Below are positions 1 to 8,293 of a DNA stretch of 64,000 bases, in pieces; within the stretch, counting starts at the first letter, position 1, and each line of letters begins with the position of its first letter. The stretch spans positions 1 through 64,000 of the forward strand of contig OZ242030.1 of assembly GCA_965205055.1 (NCBI GenBank), in the 5' to 3' direction. The DNA is from CBDBBY01 sp965205055 (GTDB taxonomy: Bacteria > Pseudomonadota > Alphaproteobacteria > Rhodobacterales > Rhodobacteraceae). The notes beneath the pieces are model-generated. The model saw only the letters and a program-made list of their open reading frames with translations, ran no database searches and was not told the DNA's origin. The translations under genes were made by a program, and so were the position numbers.

Positions 1-452
1 TTTGCAGTGCCGAACTGACCTACGTGGACATATTGCGGTGGGACGGTGCTGAACGAGAGTACGATCCATGCCTCGCTATCCAAGAATCTCGAATTCCGCG
101 AAAGGCGTTGAACCTTAAAGAATGGCACCTTTCGGAGGGGTGGCTCGGCGACCCGGAACGAGAACGAAATTTAGAGCGGTTTCAGATCTCCGCCGAATTG
201 CAAAGAGACGGTAGTCGTGCAGATCCAATTATCCGTGTGGAAACGACAGCAATCTGGGGTTTTGGAGAAACCAATGCTCGCTTGAAGCTGAATAGGGGGT
301 TTGATAAAATCCAAGAAGTCGGCGGCGAACACATTGACGGCCGAGCGAAATATAATGAATTGCATACACGAGTAAAATCATTGTTCGGAACACTGATTAC
401 TAAGGATCTTGCTGATCGGATAGGATTACAAGATTCGGGAGAACTGAAATGA
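1..452 (+). CDS. Hypothetical protein, 5' end beyond the window (gene 1 of a three-gene operon)
   Basis: The frame is open from the left edge, so the gene probably starts upstream; the first usable start inside the window is a GTG at 24, giving 142 residues. The protein is charged and soluble, with no signal peptide or membrane segment. I do not recognise a family. Its stop overlaps the ATG of the next gene (ATGA at 449-452), so the two are translationally coupled and, with the gene at 1019, form one operon. Codon use looks coding throughout. The neighbourhood (TA pair, Abi protein, IS remnants) suggests accessory DNA, but that says nothing firm about function. Confidence 0.6.
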   Translation, partial: CSAELTYVDILRWDGAEREYDPCLAIQESRIPRKALNLKEWHLSEGWLGDPERERNLERFQISAELQRDGSRADPIIRVETTAIWGFGETNARLKLNRGFDKIQEVGGEHIDGRAKYNELHTRVKSLFGTLITKDLADRIGLQDSGELK

Positions 453-1015
453 CAGCACCTGCTACAAGGATCCAAAACCTAGCACCAGTCGTCCAACTCG
501 ATAACATCGCATCGAGGAGCACTTCAAGCCGTCCACCACGGAAGGAAGAACGAGATAACGAGGGTCAATCCGACTGTGAACGCGTAACGACACTGGGCGT
601 CAATGGGAACGGCTTTGAATGGGCGGCCATTAATATTGGGCGCGCGCGAGAATCTAAAATTGCGAGGGAGATCTTGGACACGATTGACATCAAGACACTT
701 CGAGCTGCCCGACTTAAGGGAGGGGCCAAACGACAATTGGAGGTCAACAGGGACAAGATCGCCGCGTTGCTCGGACTGCCCGAAAACTGGAAGCGACCTG
801 ATGAAGTTTATGCAGACGAAGCATGGGAGATTTGCATTATCTGGCGAAGCGAGTTCGGCAAGGTTGAGATTGGCACAGAGGAGGACGGAAGTGTAAGCTA
901 TTTCGTTAGTCGCACTCTCAGCGAGAAAAACATGGAAGGCAATATCGAAGGGCGCGATGCGGATAAACTTAGGAGAATTTTTTCGTGGCTCGAATCTGAT
1001 CCAGTGGATATTTGA
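449..1015 (+). CDS. Hypothetical protein (gene 2 of the operon)
   Basis: This 188-residue protein starts at an ATG that overlaps the upstream stop by four bases. The first 60 residues are polar and low-complexity. From about residue 65 there is a compact region with a Lys/Arg-rich stretch (ARLKGGAKRQLEVNRDKI), then an acidic/aromatic half ending in SWLESDPVDI. No catalytic motif, signal peptide or membrane helix is visible and I recognise no family. It stops 3 bases before the start of the next gene. Tight coupling to both neighbours suggests the three products act together. Confidence 0.6.
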   Translation: MTAPATRIQNLAPVVQLDNIASRSTSSRPPRKEERDNEGQSDCERVTTLGVNGNGFEWAAINIGRARESKIAREILDTIDIKTLRAARLKGGAKRQLEVNRDKIAALLGLPENWKRPDEVYADEAWEICIIWRSEFGKVEIGTEEDGSVSYFVSRTLSEKNMEGNIEGRDADKLRRIFSWLESDPVDI

Positions 1016-1018
1016 GGG

Positions 1019-1732
1019 TTGGTAAAACACTGCGAAAAGTTTCCGGACGAGAAGGAAATACACGGTAGAGGTTCACCCGGTGTTGTTGACGACAACGAAT
1101 TGTTGGAGCGCAGATTACCTCCTGGACCTCACGAATTCCGTAGCGGTGCGGTTCCACGCGAAGCATTTACTCTTCGTGAGCTCCAATGGACCGAAGACGA
1201 AGGAGGAGCATCTGTAGTTCGTATACAATACGCACAGGGTGGGAACACTGGTCGCCGAGGTGAGCGGAGCACGATTGCCGCAAATGCTCGCGATATTCGA
1301 AGCCTTGCAGATACCGCCGGGAACAGGCTTTGGAGCATCATTGACCGCCCGACACCGGACAACCCGGCACACGCCGAAATTCAGCGCGAACCACGAGGTA
1401 TGAAGCCAAGAAGGTCGGAACGCGACCTGTTTCTTGAGGCTTGGCGTGGAGCCGACGCGCTTTTGGAGAATCTAAGGGCAAAGGACCAAAAGGGCGAGCC
1501 GAAGCTCAAGTTAGTGCGTGGAATTGGCATTGAAATCCATTGGCGCTCTGGCGATGATGGAGAGCTAACGCGGGTAATTCAGGTCGAGTCAGTTTTCGAA
1601 GCAGTTCGCGCCTATGTTGCGGCCGGCATATTGCGGGAGCAAGACGCGCCGGAAGAGGTGCGCAGATTGCAAAAAAGCTTGGAGCCGCAGTTGAAAAACC
1701 GCCAGCAGCCATCGGAATTAATGCTGGACTGA
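1019..1732 (+). CDS. Hypothetical protein (gene 3 of the operon)
   Basis: The start is a TTG at 1019, three bases after the previous stop; no ATG is better placed, so translational re-initiation is likely. The 237-residue product is charged. A central part (about 125-200) contains LFLEAWRGADALLENL and a beta-rich stretch with GIEIHWRSGDDGE; the last 25 residues are Glu/Gln/Lys-rich. No known domain could be assigned. It closes the operon: a short inverted-repeat element begins about 50 bases downstream. Confidence 0.55.
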   Translation: MVKHCEKFPDEKEIHGRGSPGVVDDNELLERRLPPGPHEFRSGAVPREAFTLRELQWTEDEGGASVVRIQYAQGGNTGRRGERSTIAANARDIRSLADTAGNRLWSIIDRPTPDNPAHAEIQREPRGMKPRRSERDLFLEAWRGADALLENLRAKDQKGEPKLKLVRGIGIEIHWRSGDDGELTRVIQVESVFEAVRAYVAAGILREQDAPEEVRRLQKSLEPQLKNRQQPSELMLD

Positions 1733-1782
1733 CTGTGAGTGCGGTTGACGCGGGTTCGTGGACCGATTGGGACAAACTGCAG

Positions 1783-1900
1783 CCAGAGCGTTTTTCACTT
1801 AGGCTGACCCAGTTCAATCTGAGAATTCTCCAATCTCCGTTGGGCTTTAACAGGATACGGGATGGGTAAAGTGGGTCAAACTTAGTGAAAAACGCTCTGG
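1783..1900. repeat. Short inverted-repeat (MITE-like) element, family D, single copy
   Basis: This is a 118-bp non-coding element. Its ends are near-perfect inverted repeats of about 29 bases: the left begins CCAGAGCGTTTTTCACTTAG and the right, read on the other strand, begins CCAGAGCGTTTTTCACTAAG, both continuing into TGACCCA. The interior has no coding potential. It lies directly behind the three-gene operon, where its fold-back could also act as a transcript end. Only this copy was seen in the window. Confidence 0.6.
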
Positions 1901-1976
1901 TTTTTGGTCGGATTGCAGGACTCGATTTTGTTTCGGATTCGATGGTCTCAAACGGGCAAGATGCGATCAGGCGGGA

Positions 1977-2090
1977 GGAACTAATTCCTGAATGGTAAGG
2001 TGTCTGAATTCACCGCCCGGTACCACCTGACTAGGATTTGGCGATCACTGTCGTTGAGAACCGTTGCTTGCCGCCGGACTCGTCGGGCAG
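1977..2090 (-). pseudogene. Displaced copy of the 3' end of puuD (cytochrome c tail)
   Basis: On the minus strand this stretch encodes LNDSDRQILVRWYRAVNSDT and then a stop. It is nearly the same as the C-terminus of PuuD (LDDSDRQLLVRWYRAANSDT) encoded at 5353-5460. The DNA match begins at the same base just past the stop codon (GGAACTAATTCCTGA in both) and fades after about 35 codons. It is a fragment of a duplication, not a gene: no heme motif and no start. Confidence 0.65.
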
Positions 2091-2600
2091 CTCGAAGAGA
2101 AATCCAGCACCTTGCGGCCATTGATCTGCGCAAGCGCGTGGGGCCCGCGGTACAATTCACCCGACGCGGCCTCAACTCCGGACGGCAGCCACGGCCGGTC
2201 GTCGCAGCGATGGAGCCGCCTTTCGATTTCAACGCGAGGCTCGCGGTCGGTTTGAAGAGTGATATCCGAAACTCCAAGTTCGGCCCAAACGGCAGAAATT
2301 TCCTCAAATGCGCGGCGACGCAGTCGTCGCTCGGCCCATTTAAAGCCAGCTCAGCGTGCATGCCGGGCCGCGCCGGCTTTGTTCGGCCGGATGCATCCGT
2401 TCCGGAGTTGATCCCGCAGCGCAAGCTCCGTTGCGCGGGAGGGTCGCGGCCGGCCCCTCGGAAACGACCGAGCAACCAAGTTCATGGCCGCGCAGACCGG
2501 AACGCTGGAAAACAAAACGGCCCAATCCTATAAATCGTTCTCGGACGCAGACGAATCGGACCCCGAACAGTCGCAAAAATGCTGAACCCAAACCCAAAAA
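2091..2600. other. Region without an intact gene; decayed coding remnant on the minus strand
   Basis: Several overlapping frames are open on both strands but none looks intact. On the minus strand, around 2060-2345, two frames joined by a frameshift read like real protein (for example GPHALAQINGRKVLDF, then FELPDESGGKQR), suggesting a broken gene I cannot identify. No RNA gene or clear repeat was seen in the remainder. Confidence 0.35.
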
Positions 2601-2616
2601 GTAGCTTGTGAGCTAC
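2601..2616 (+). promoter_or_regulatory. Operator-like inverted repeat in front of the HigBA-type module
   Basis: GTAGCT-TGTG-AGCTAC is a perfect 6-bp inverted repeat ending 8 bases before the toxin start at 2625. Type II TA operons of this class are normally autorepressed by the antitoxin's helix-turn-helix binding such a palindrome. The position fits; binding is inferred. Confidence 0.5.
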
Positions 2617-2624
2617 ACTCAAAT

Positions 2625-2948
2625 ATGATAGAAATTCGCAAAACCGTCTTGTTCGACAAATGGATGAAAAGCCTTAGGGACAGGCGGGCCAAGGCTAGGA
2701 TTGAGGTTCGCATAAGACGCCTCAGCCTTGGAAATCTCGGTGACGTAAAGCCGGTCGGCGAGGGAGTGAGTGAACTGTGCATCCGGGAAGGCAAAGGATA
2801 TCGCGTTTATTTCGTGTCCCGAGGCAAAGTTCTGATCATTCTGCTTTGCGGGGGCGACAAATCCTCGCAGCAAGCGGACATCAGGGCTGCCAAAGCAATG
2901 GCTGGAGAGCTGGAGTCGATCAATGAGCATCAAGACTACGAAATATGA
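2625..2948 (+). CDS. Type II toxin, RelE/HigB superfamily (addiction-module killer protein)
   Basis: This 107-residue protein matches the Gp49/HigB-like addiction-module killer family. The N-terminus has FDKWMKSLRDRRAKARIEVR, followed by the diagnostic GEGVSELCI and GKGYRVYF and a C-terminal CGGDKSSQQADI. These proteins are RelE-fold mRNA interferases that cleave ribosome-bound mRNA. Its 3' end overlaps the antitoxin gene by 26 bases, the toxin-first order usual for this family. The length is typical and no truncation is seen, so the module is probably functional. Confidence 0.85.
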   Translation: MIEIRKTVLFDKWMKSLRDRRAKARIEVRIRRLSLGNLGDVKPVGEGVSELCIREGKGYRVYFVSRGKVLIILLCGGDKSSQQADIRAAKAMAGELESINEHQDYEI

Positions 2949-3216
2949 AACGGCTGACTATCTCGACAGCCCCGAAGCTATTGAAGCTTACCTTGAAGCT
3001 GCATTCGAGACGAATGACGCCGCGCTCGTCGCGGCAGCACTTGGCGACGTTGCGAAAGCGGAGGGCATGAAAAGAATCGCCGATCAATCGGGGCTTTCTC
3101 GGGAAAGCCTTTACCGTGCGCTGAGTGCGAACGGCAATCCCAAGCTGGATACGATTCTCAAGGTGTTGAGCGCGGTTGGCGTAACTCTCACGCCGAGACT
3201 CAACGCCAATTCTTAG
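2923..3216 (+). CDS. HigA-type antitoxin (addiction-module antidote, HTH)
   Basis: The 97-residue product carries a helix-turn-helix (about residues 45-85; GMKRIADQSGLSRESLYRAL, then NPKLDTILKVLSAVGVTLTP), the hallmark of the probable addiction-module antidote family paired with RelE/HigB-like toxins. The N-terminal part (YLDSPEAIEAYLEAAFE) is the usual toxin-binding segment. The start overlaps the toxin gene by 26 bases. It would neutralise the toxin and repress the operon through the palindrome at 2601-2616. Confidence 0.85.
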   Translation: MSIKTTKYETADYLDSPEAIEAYLEAAFETNDAALVAAALGDVAKAEGMKRIADQSGLSRESLYRALSANGNPKLDTILKVLSAVGVTLTPRLNANS

Positions 3217-3310
3217 GGCAAAAGTTCTGTCATGGGACGCAATAAAATGCAGAAAGCCTTGCTTGATCGGATCATTCTATCGGCGGGGTGATCCTAGCAC
3301 TTGATTTTAG

Positions 3311-3463
3311 TCATTTGACACCCCCTCCCCTTTGGCGGGCGGCGATCAGCCGTTCCGGGTTGGCCGTCCAATTGAACGGCTTCGCTTCCTTCTCGTTGTA
3401 GAGCTTGATGAAGTCCAGGATCGCCGCTTTGAGATCCTCGAGGTAACCATAGACTCCGCACCG
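3311..3463 (-). pseudogene. C-terminal remnant of an IS630-family transposase
   Basis: The minus strand reads DLKAAILDFIKLYNEKEAKP, then FNWTANPERLIAARQ and a stop. This is the characteristic end of IS630-type DDE transposases (the [FI]x.YN....KPF.WT motif). Nothing upstream continues the reading frame, so only about 50 codons survive. Confidence 0.6.
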
Positions 3464-3559
3464 GAGCAGGCGGCGGTCCCGGCTTCCCGAAGAAGCCCCA
3501 ATTCGGCCTGCCGGGCCAAGATGCTTTTCAGCGTCTCTCGATCCAAAGCAGTTCGGAAT

Positions 3560-3721
3560 GGGTGCATCCCACTTTTTGGGATGAGGAGGGAGAGGCGCTG
3601 CTGGTCGAAAGCGGGGCCAACGCTCCGAGCGCCTTCAAATGCTGGATCCAGAACAATGGTTGGGCCGAATTCATTATTCAAAGAGTTGTCGCGCGGTCGT
3701 CCGGCCAAAAAATAGGGCGCT
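3560..3721 (-). repeat. Short element family A, full copy (inverted orientation)
   Basis: The 162-bp element is bounded by GGGTGCATCCCACTTTTTGG and, at the other end, a degenerate inverted copy (reads GCGCCCTATTTTTTGG on the opposite strand). The interior encodes a fragment like the C-terminus of the decayed ISKra4 transposase at 4630-5215. Other copies lie at 20190, 23240 (partial), 29581, 37704, 38515 and 56963. Confidence 0.6.
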
Positions 3722-3895
3722 GCCGACTGTCTGGCGCGGCTTGTGGATCCGTCGGACTGTGCAACAGCGCAGCAACGGAACATTGAAGTCCCCGTCCGCG
3801 AATTTGCAGGACCAAGTTTATCGCTCAGGAAAAAAAGCAATACCCCGGTTGCATACCAAAAGGCAGAGGCAGGTCCGGGGGCTTACGAAACTAAT

Positions 3896-4618
3896 ATGGC
3901 ATTCAATAAATCTGCTGTCAAGGATTTTTCTCGGAAGTGTGAAATTCTCGATGCGGTCGAGGCAGCGCTTTCGCCCGAACGGCTGAATACCTATCGCCAT
4001 GCGGTCGAGAAAAAAGACCGGAAACTCGCGCTGCAGCTCCATGCGTGGAACACAGCCATTGGAGCGGCCCTATATGGGCCATTGCAAAGTTTGGAGATTG
4101 CACTTCGCAATGCCATAAACCGCCAACTGATCAGTAAATTCGGTGTGTCATGGTACGAACATATGAACGACGTACTTGACATGGGTGCTTTGGGCCGGAT
4201 TGCGAAGGCCCGGGAGGAGCTGGAGGGTGTCGGCCGCAATGTCAGCGCATCGCAGATAGTGGCCAAATTGCCATTCGGATTCTGGGTTTTGCTTACCGGA
4301 CGAGGCGGTCCGCGTTACGGTCGCAGCAAGTCAAACTACGAGATGATGCTTTGGCGGCCAGCATTGCGTCTGGCTTTCCCCTACTGTGATTCGCTGTCGC
4401 GCAATGACCTCTACAAATCATTGAATCGTTTAAGAGACCTGCGCCATAGGATCGCTCACCACGAGCCGATCTTCACGCGAAACTTGGAGGCAGACCACGA
4501 AGAGATTCTCAAATTGGTTGGCTGGATATGTCCAGAAACGGCGGAATTGATCAAGCAGCACAGCCGGGTTCTTGAATTGCTTCCGTTTAGGGATGACCTC
4601 CGAGAAATCAAGTTCTGA
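3896..4618 (+). CDS. Abi_2 (AbiD/AbiF-like) family protein with HEPN motif
   Basis: The protein resembles the Abi_2 family (abortive infection AbiD/AbiF). Landmarks are the N-terminal KCEILDAVEAALSPERLNTY, the central LQSLEIALRNAINRQL and the C-terminal LRDLRHRIAHHEPIF. The last contains R-x4-H, the catalytic signature of HEPN ribonucleases. The ATG at 3896 gives 240 residues; a longer reading from 3743 would begin in DNA next to a short element and is unlikely. Family members act in phage exclusion by RNA cleavage; that role here is inferred. It stands alone between transposon remnants, as defence genes often do. Confidence 0.75.
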   Translation: MAFNKSAVKDFSRKCEILDAVEAALSPERLNTYRHAVEKKDRKLALQLHAWNTAIGAALYGPLQSLEIALRNAINRQLISKFGVSWYEHMNDVLDMGALGRIAKAREELEGVGRNVSASQIVAKLPFGFWVLLTGRGGPRYGRSKSNYEMMLWRPALRLAFPYCDSLSRNDLYKSLNRLRDLRHRIAHHEPIFTRNLEADHEEILKLVGWICPETAELIKQHSRVLELLPFRDDLREIKF

Positions 4619-4629
4619 AGTTCCCATGG

Positions 4630-5215
4630 CGTACGCGTCACGTTTTTGGTCAGGCGGCTGCAGCCGCTGAAAGCCCTTCATTCGAGGAAGTCGGGCCAAC
4701 GGTTGTTCTTCAAGCAGCATTTGACGGCGAGCGGAGCGTTAGCTCCCTCCTTCGGCCAGCGGTGCCGGGCTCCTTTGAATCGGCTGCCGATGATCTGTTT
4801 GCACGCGCTTTCCACGACACCGGAACCGACCGGCAATCTGCGCTTCCGGCGGAGACCGCAGCCCATTCGGTCCGTGTTGGTCCCTCAGGTGCGGATGCAG
4901 GTTGAGCCCGCTTCAAGTCGGCGGTACGTTTCCGGATCGGCAATGACGTCGTGGACCCGCCCTGCGTTCAGCCGGTTCTTGATCGTCTTAATCCAGCCCT
5001 TCCGTTCGCTCTCGCGCGGAGCCGCGGCTTTCATAGCCGCGTCCGCGCAATCGAGGGCATGGAACAGGTCGAGGACGAAAGTCACTTCCTGTCCAGGGAA
5101 TGCCTCGTCTCAGGTGTTGCGGATCTAGGGCGCCCCGTCAGACAGTACTACCAATTTCTTGGCTGCGAACAGGCCGCTCTGGAGCCCGACCTGCCGCAGG
5201 CGAGCGCCGAACTTT
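4630..5215 (-). pseudogene. Decayed ISKra4-family transposase
   Basis: The minus strand preserves, in order, KKLVVLSDGAP, a stop, FPGQEVTFVLDLFHALDCAD, KGWIKTIKNRLNAGR, then after another stop LPVGSGVVESACKQIIGSRF, ANAPLAVKCCLKNNRWPDF. The DGAPW/DLFHA and PxGSGxxExACK motifs are diagnostic of the ISKra4 family. Several in-frame stops (near 5125-5140 and 4886) make it dead. The left end (about 4630, GCGTACGCGTCACGTTTTTG) resembles the termini of the family A short elements, which therefore look like deletion derivatives of such an IS. Confidence 0.7.
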
Positions 5216-5352
5216 GAGGTTCAGCTGGCGCCGTCCGCCGACTTCGCACTGTCAATGCGTACGCCGTCCGCCCCGTTGGTCTTGTCCTTCCGCCTCCGGG
5301 AACGAATTCGCAGCTCCCTGGCTGATGAGTTTTAACCCGGTAGCAACAGGAA

Positions 5353-6603
5353 CTAATTCCTGACTGAGTCGGTGTCTGAATTCGCCGCGCGGTACCACCT
5401 GACCAGGAGTTGGCGGTCGCTGTCGTCGAGGAAGGTTGCGCTGGGAGGCGGCATCGCGCGGGACGCTCCGGCTTGAAGGTGGATTGAACGGGCGTTTCGG
5501 GCGACGTCCGATTCCGTTTCCAGCAAGACTCCGGCCGGCGCCCAGTGCATGCCGTCCCATGTGGGCTCGCGAGCATGGCACATCGAGCAGTTCGCCACCA
5601 CGACCCGGTAGGCATCCTGAAAGCCGTCCGCGGTTGCGAATCGCATTTCGTGATTCGTAAGCGGCCGCGATGCTGCTTCATCGTGCGAATCCCATAAATT
5701 CGCTGTCGAGAGCCAAGCGATGCAAATGATTAGGAGCGCGGCTACGGCCCACGCCCAGGTCGGATTGCCGGTTCGGGCGTGCTTTGCATTGAAATAATGC
5801 CTGATGGCGACCCCGACCAGAAAGACCAGGCTTGCGATGATCCAGCTGTATTCGGTCGCGAAAGCCAGCGGGTAGTGGATCGAAAGCATCAGGAAAACGA
5901 CCGGAAGCGTGAGGTAGTTGTTGTGCGTGGAGCGGAGTTTCGCAATCCTTCCGAACTCCGGATCCGGAGCGCGCCCGTTCTTCAGATCCTCCACGACAAT
6001 CCGCTGGTTCGGGATGATGATGAAGAACACGTTGGCCGTCATGATCGTGGCGGTGAACGCGCCGAGATGCAGCAGCGCAGCGCGGCCGGTGAAGATCTGT
6101 TGATATCCCCAAGACATCGCAACCAGAATCGCGAACAACAAAATCATCAGGAAGGTCGGTCGATAGCTCAGCCGCGATTTGCAGAGCTGATCGTAGACGA
6201 TCCAGCCTGCCGCAAGCGAAGCAGCGGAAATAAGTATGCCCAGCGAAAGCGGCATGTCCCACTTCGACGGATCGAGGAGGTAGACTTCGCCTCCCGCCCA
6301 ATAGACGATCATCAATAGAGCCGCGCCGGAAATCCAGGTCGAATAACTCTCCCACTTGAACCAGGTCAGGTGCTCCGGCAGATGTTCCGGAGCGACGAGG
6401 TATTTCCGGACGTGGTAAAATCCGCCTCCGTGCACCTGCCATTCCTCGCCATGCACGCCCTCGGGCAGATTCGGTCCTTTGCGCAGGCCAAGGTCGAGCG
6501 CGATGAAGTAGAATGATGTGCCGATCCAGACGATCGCCGTAACGACGTGCAGCCAGCGCACGACGAATTCGATCCAGTCCCACGTCACTGCAAAGTCGTA
6601 CAT
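5353..6603 (-). CDS. puuD: Urate oxidase, membrane-bound cytochrome c type (PuuD)
   Basis: PuuD oxidises urate to 5-hydroxyisourate, passing electrons to the respiratory chain through a C-terminal cytochrome c. The ATG at 6603 (416 residues) is chosen because MYDFAVTWDWIEFVVRW is the family N-terminus; 19 extra upstream codons look non-coding. There are about eight hydrophobic segments in residues 10-310, then a periplasmic domain with the heme motif CSMCH near residue 339 and a likely axial Met in RAMPP near 384. It is transcribed after allE and near an ammonium transporter, forming a purine-nitrogen unit. A fragment of its 3' end is repeated at 1977-2090. Confidence 0.92.
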   Translation of the reverse strand: MYDFAVTWDWIEFVVRWLHVVTAIVWIGTSFYFIALDLGLRKGPNLPEGVHGEEWQVHGGGFYHVRKYLVAPEHLPEHLTWFKWESYSTWISGAALLMIVYWAGGEVYLLDPSKWDMPLSLGILISAASLAAGWIVYDQLCKSRLSYRPTFLMILLFAILVAMSWGYQQIFTGRAALLHLGAFTATIMTANVFFIIIPNQRIVVEDLKNGRAPDPEFGRIAKLRSTHNNYLTLPVVFLMLSIHYPLAFATEYSWIIASLVFLVGVAIRHYFNAKHARTGNPTWAWAVAALLIICIAWLSTANLWDSHDEAASRPLTNHEMRFATADGFQDAYRVVVANCSMCHAREPTWDGMHWAPAGVLLETESDVARNARSIHLQAGASRAMPPPSATFLDDSDRQLLVRWYRAANSDTDSVRN

Positions 6604-6829
6604 CGCACTCTCCAGAAGATTTTTTGCGCGGACCGACAGAGGCCGATCTTTCGACCACAAGGCGCATGACTAGCCCGTTCGAAGTAAATCATCAAAATGT
6701 CGCTTGTCCGCGAAAGTTCAATTCGCGCTTGCAGTTGTCGACTCGTGCGATCAGCACGGCAAGCAAATATCCTGCTTGGGACGAAACGAGATCGAACTCG
6801 AAGCTGAATGAGCGCGGGACGCGCGGGCG

Positions 6830-7681
6830 TCAGGGCTTCGTGCGCTGTGCAAGCGTTCCCGCTGGCTGCAGCGACATGTGTCGATTGACGTCCTTGTACA
6901 GCAGATATCTGAACCGGCCGGGGCCGGAAGCGTAGCAAGCCTGCGGACAGAATGCCCGCAGCCACATGTAATCGCCTGCTTCCACCTCGACCCAGTCGCG
7001 GTTCAGCAAGTAGACCGCTTTGCCTTCCAGTACGTAAAGCCCGTGCTCCATGACGTGCGTCTCTGCGAAAGGAATGACGGCGCCCGGCTCAAGGTTGACG
7101 ATGTTGACGTGCATGTCGTGCCGGAGATCGGCCGGGTCGACGAACCGGGTGGTCGACCATTTGCCTTCGGTGTCGGGCATGGAGATCGGGTCGATGTCCT
7201 GCTCGTTTGCCACAAATGCCTCCGGCGCCGACATTCCTTCGACCCGCTCGTACGATTTTCGGATCCAATGGAATCTAAGCGGACTGGCTTCATGGTTGCG
7301 CAATGTCCATTCGGTGCCGGGCGGCAGATAAGCGTAGCCGCCCGGACCGAGAGAATGGGCGGCGCTCTCCACATTGAGCGTCGCCGATCCTTCGACCACG
7401 AACAATACCGCCTCCGCGCGAATGTCTGCTTCGGGACGATCCGAACCTCCGTTCGGACCGACTTCCATTATGTATTGGGAAAACGTCTCGGCGAATCCGC
7501 TCAGCGGGCGCGCGATGACCCAAAGCCGCGTGTGGTCCCAGAACGGAAGAAAGCTTGTGACGGTATCACGCAAGACGCCCTTGGGAATGACGACGTACGC
7601 ATCGGTGAATACGGCCCGGTCAGTCGTGATTTGCTCTTGACCGGGAAGACCGCCGGTCGGCGCGTAGTATTTTCGTGTCAT
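6830..7681 (-). CDS. allE: (S)-ureidoglycine aminohydrolase (bicupin)
   Basis: This 283-residue bicupin matches the UGHY/AllE (YlbA) family, which releases ammonia from (S)-ureidoglycine to give (S)-ureidoglycolate late in purine catabolism. The N-terminus YYAPTGGLPGQ and TDRAVFTDAYVVIPKGV is typical. The first cupin spans about 60-135 and the second about 185-260, with the metal-site stretch PFAETHVMEHGLYVLEGKAV. It precedes puuD on the same strand with a gap of about 230 bp, and its product feeds nitrogen to the pool served by the neighbouring Amt gene. Confidence 0.9.
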   Translation of the reverse strand: MTRKYYAPTGGLPGQEQITTDRAVFTDAYVVIPKGVLRDTVTSFLPFWDHTRLWVIARPLSGFAETFSQYIMEVGPNGGSDRPEADIRAEAVLFVVEGSATLNVESAAHSLGPGGYAYLPPGTEWTLRNHEASPLRFHWIRKSYERVEGMSAPEAFVANEQDIDPISMPDTEGKWSTTRFVDPADLRHDMHVNIVNLEPGAVIPFAETHVMEHGLYVLEGKAVYLLNRDWVEVEAGDYMWLRAFCPQACYASGPGRFRYLLYKDVNRHMSLQPAGTLAQRTKP

Positions 7682-7975
7682 GGCAGTTCTCGATTTTTTT
7701 TTGCGATGGCGGGTCGCGGACCGCCCCGGTCGCAGCCGAAAGCGATACGCGAATTTGGCAACGAATTGAAAACCAGTGCAAGGCTGCGAACTGAATAATG
7801 AAATCCGTTCCGCGCTGCAAACGCACTGAATGGGACTGCCTCGCTTTGTCTATCCCTTGCGGATGAATTCGGCACCGCAACTTGGCTTCCTGCGCAACGG
7901 CGATCTCGCGTTGCCAAATCTTCTTGTCAGCAAATCCTCGACGACCGGCTGCGACGAATGACCAAGCCCGCCGCC

Positions 7976-8011
7976 AAAAACGCGGCTGCGCCGAAATCAC
8001 TCGGCGCAGCC
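7976..8011 (-). terminator. Rho-independent terminator behind the amt unit
   Basis: An 11-bp perfect stem (GGCTGCGCCGA at 7984-7994 with TCGGCGCAGCC at 8001-8011, 6-base loop) is followed on the minus strand by GCG and five T's. It lies about 30 bases past the stop of the small membrane protein gene, ending the amt transcript. Confidence 0.8.
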
Positions 8012-8042
8012 AATAATCGATATGCTTTCAACCCGCCGGAAG

Positions 8043-8264
8043 TTATTCCTCTTGATCGAGAGCTTTCCGAATGTGCTCGGGCGATCCGAATTCGCGGATC
8101 TTCTCCTCGTGATAGGCTTTCTCCCAGCGGATGCACCAGACATGCCAGTATATCCAGAAGACCACCCCGATCAGGACGAAAATCCATTCCATCCCTTGGA
8201 ACGGATAGATTGCGCCGACATTGGCAAGATCCACCGCCCAAGACTCAATTCCAGTTGTAGACAT
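8043..8264 (-). CDS. Small membrane protein co-transcribed with amt
   Basis: This 73-residue protein has one hydrophobic segment (about residues 22-45, MEWIFVLIGVVFWIYWHVW) and a charged C-terminal tail (WEKAYHEEKIREFGSPEH). It follows the ammonium transporter by 29 bp on the same strand and precedes a strong terminator, so the two share a transcript. I do not recognise a named family. It may be an accessory or assembly subunit of the transporter; that is inferred from position only. Confidence 0.7.
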   Translation of the reverse strand: MSTTGIESWAVDLANVGAIYPFQGMEWIFVLIGVVFWIYWHVWCIRWEKAYHEEKIREFGSPEHIRKALDQEE

Positions 8265-8293
8265 TCAACTTCTCCTTTTTTGATCTTCGGCCG

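Noticed and set aside
3743..3895. N-terminal extension of the Abi_2 protein
   Set aside because: The region abuts a short element and the residues are not protein-like; the family begins near the ATG at 3896.
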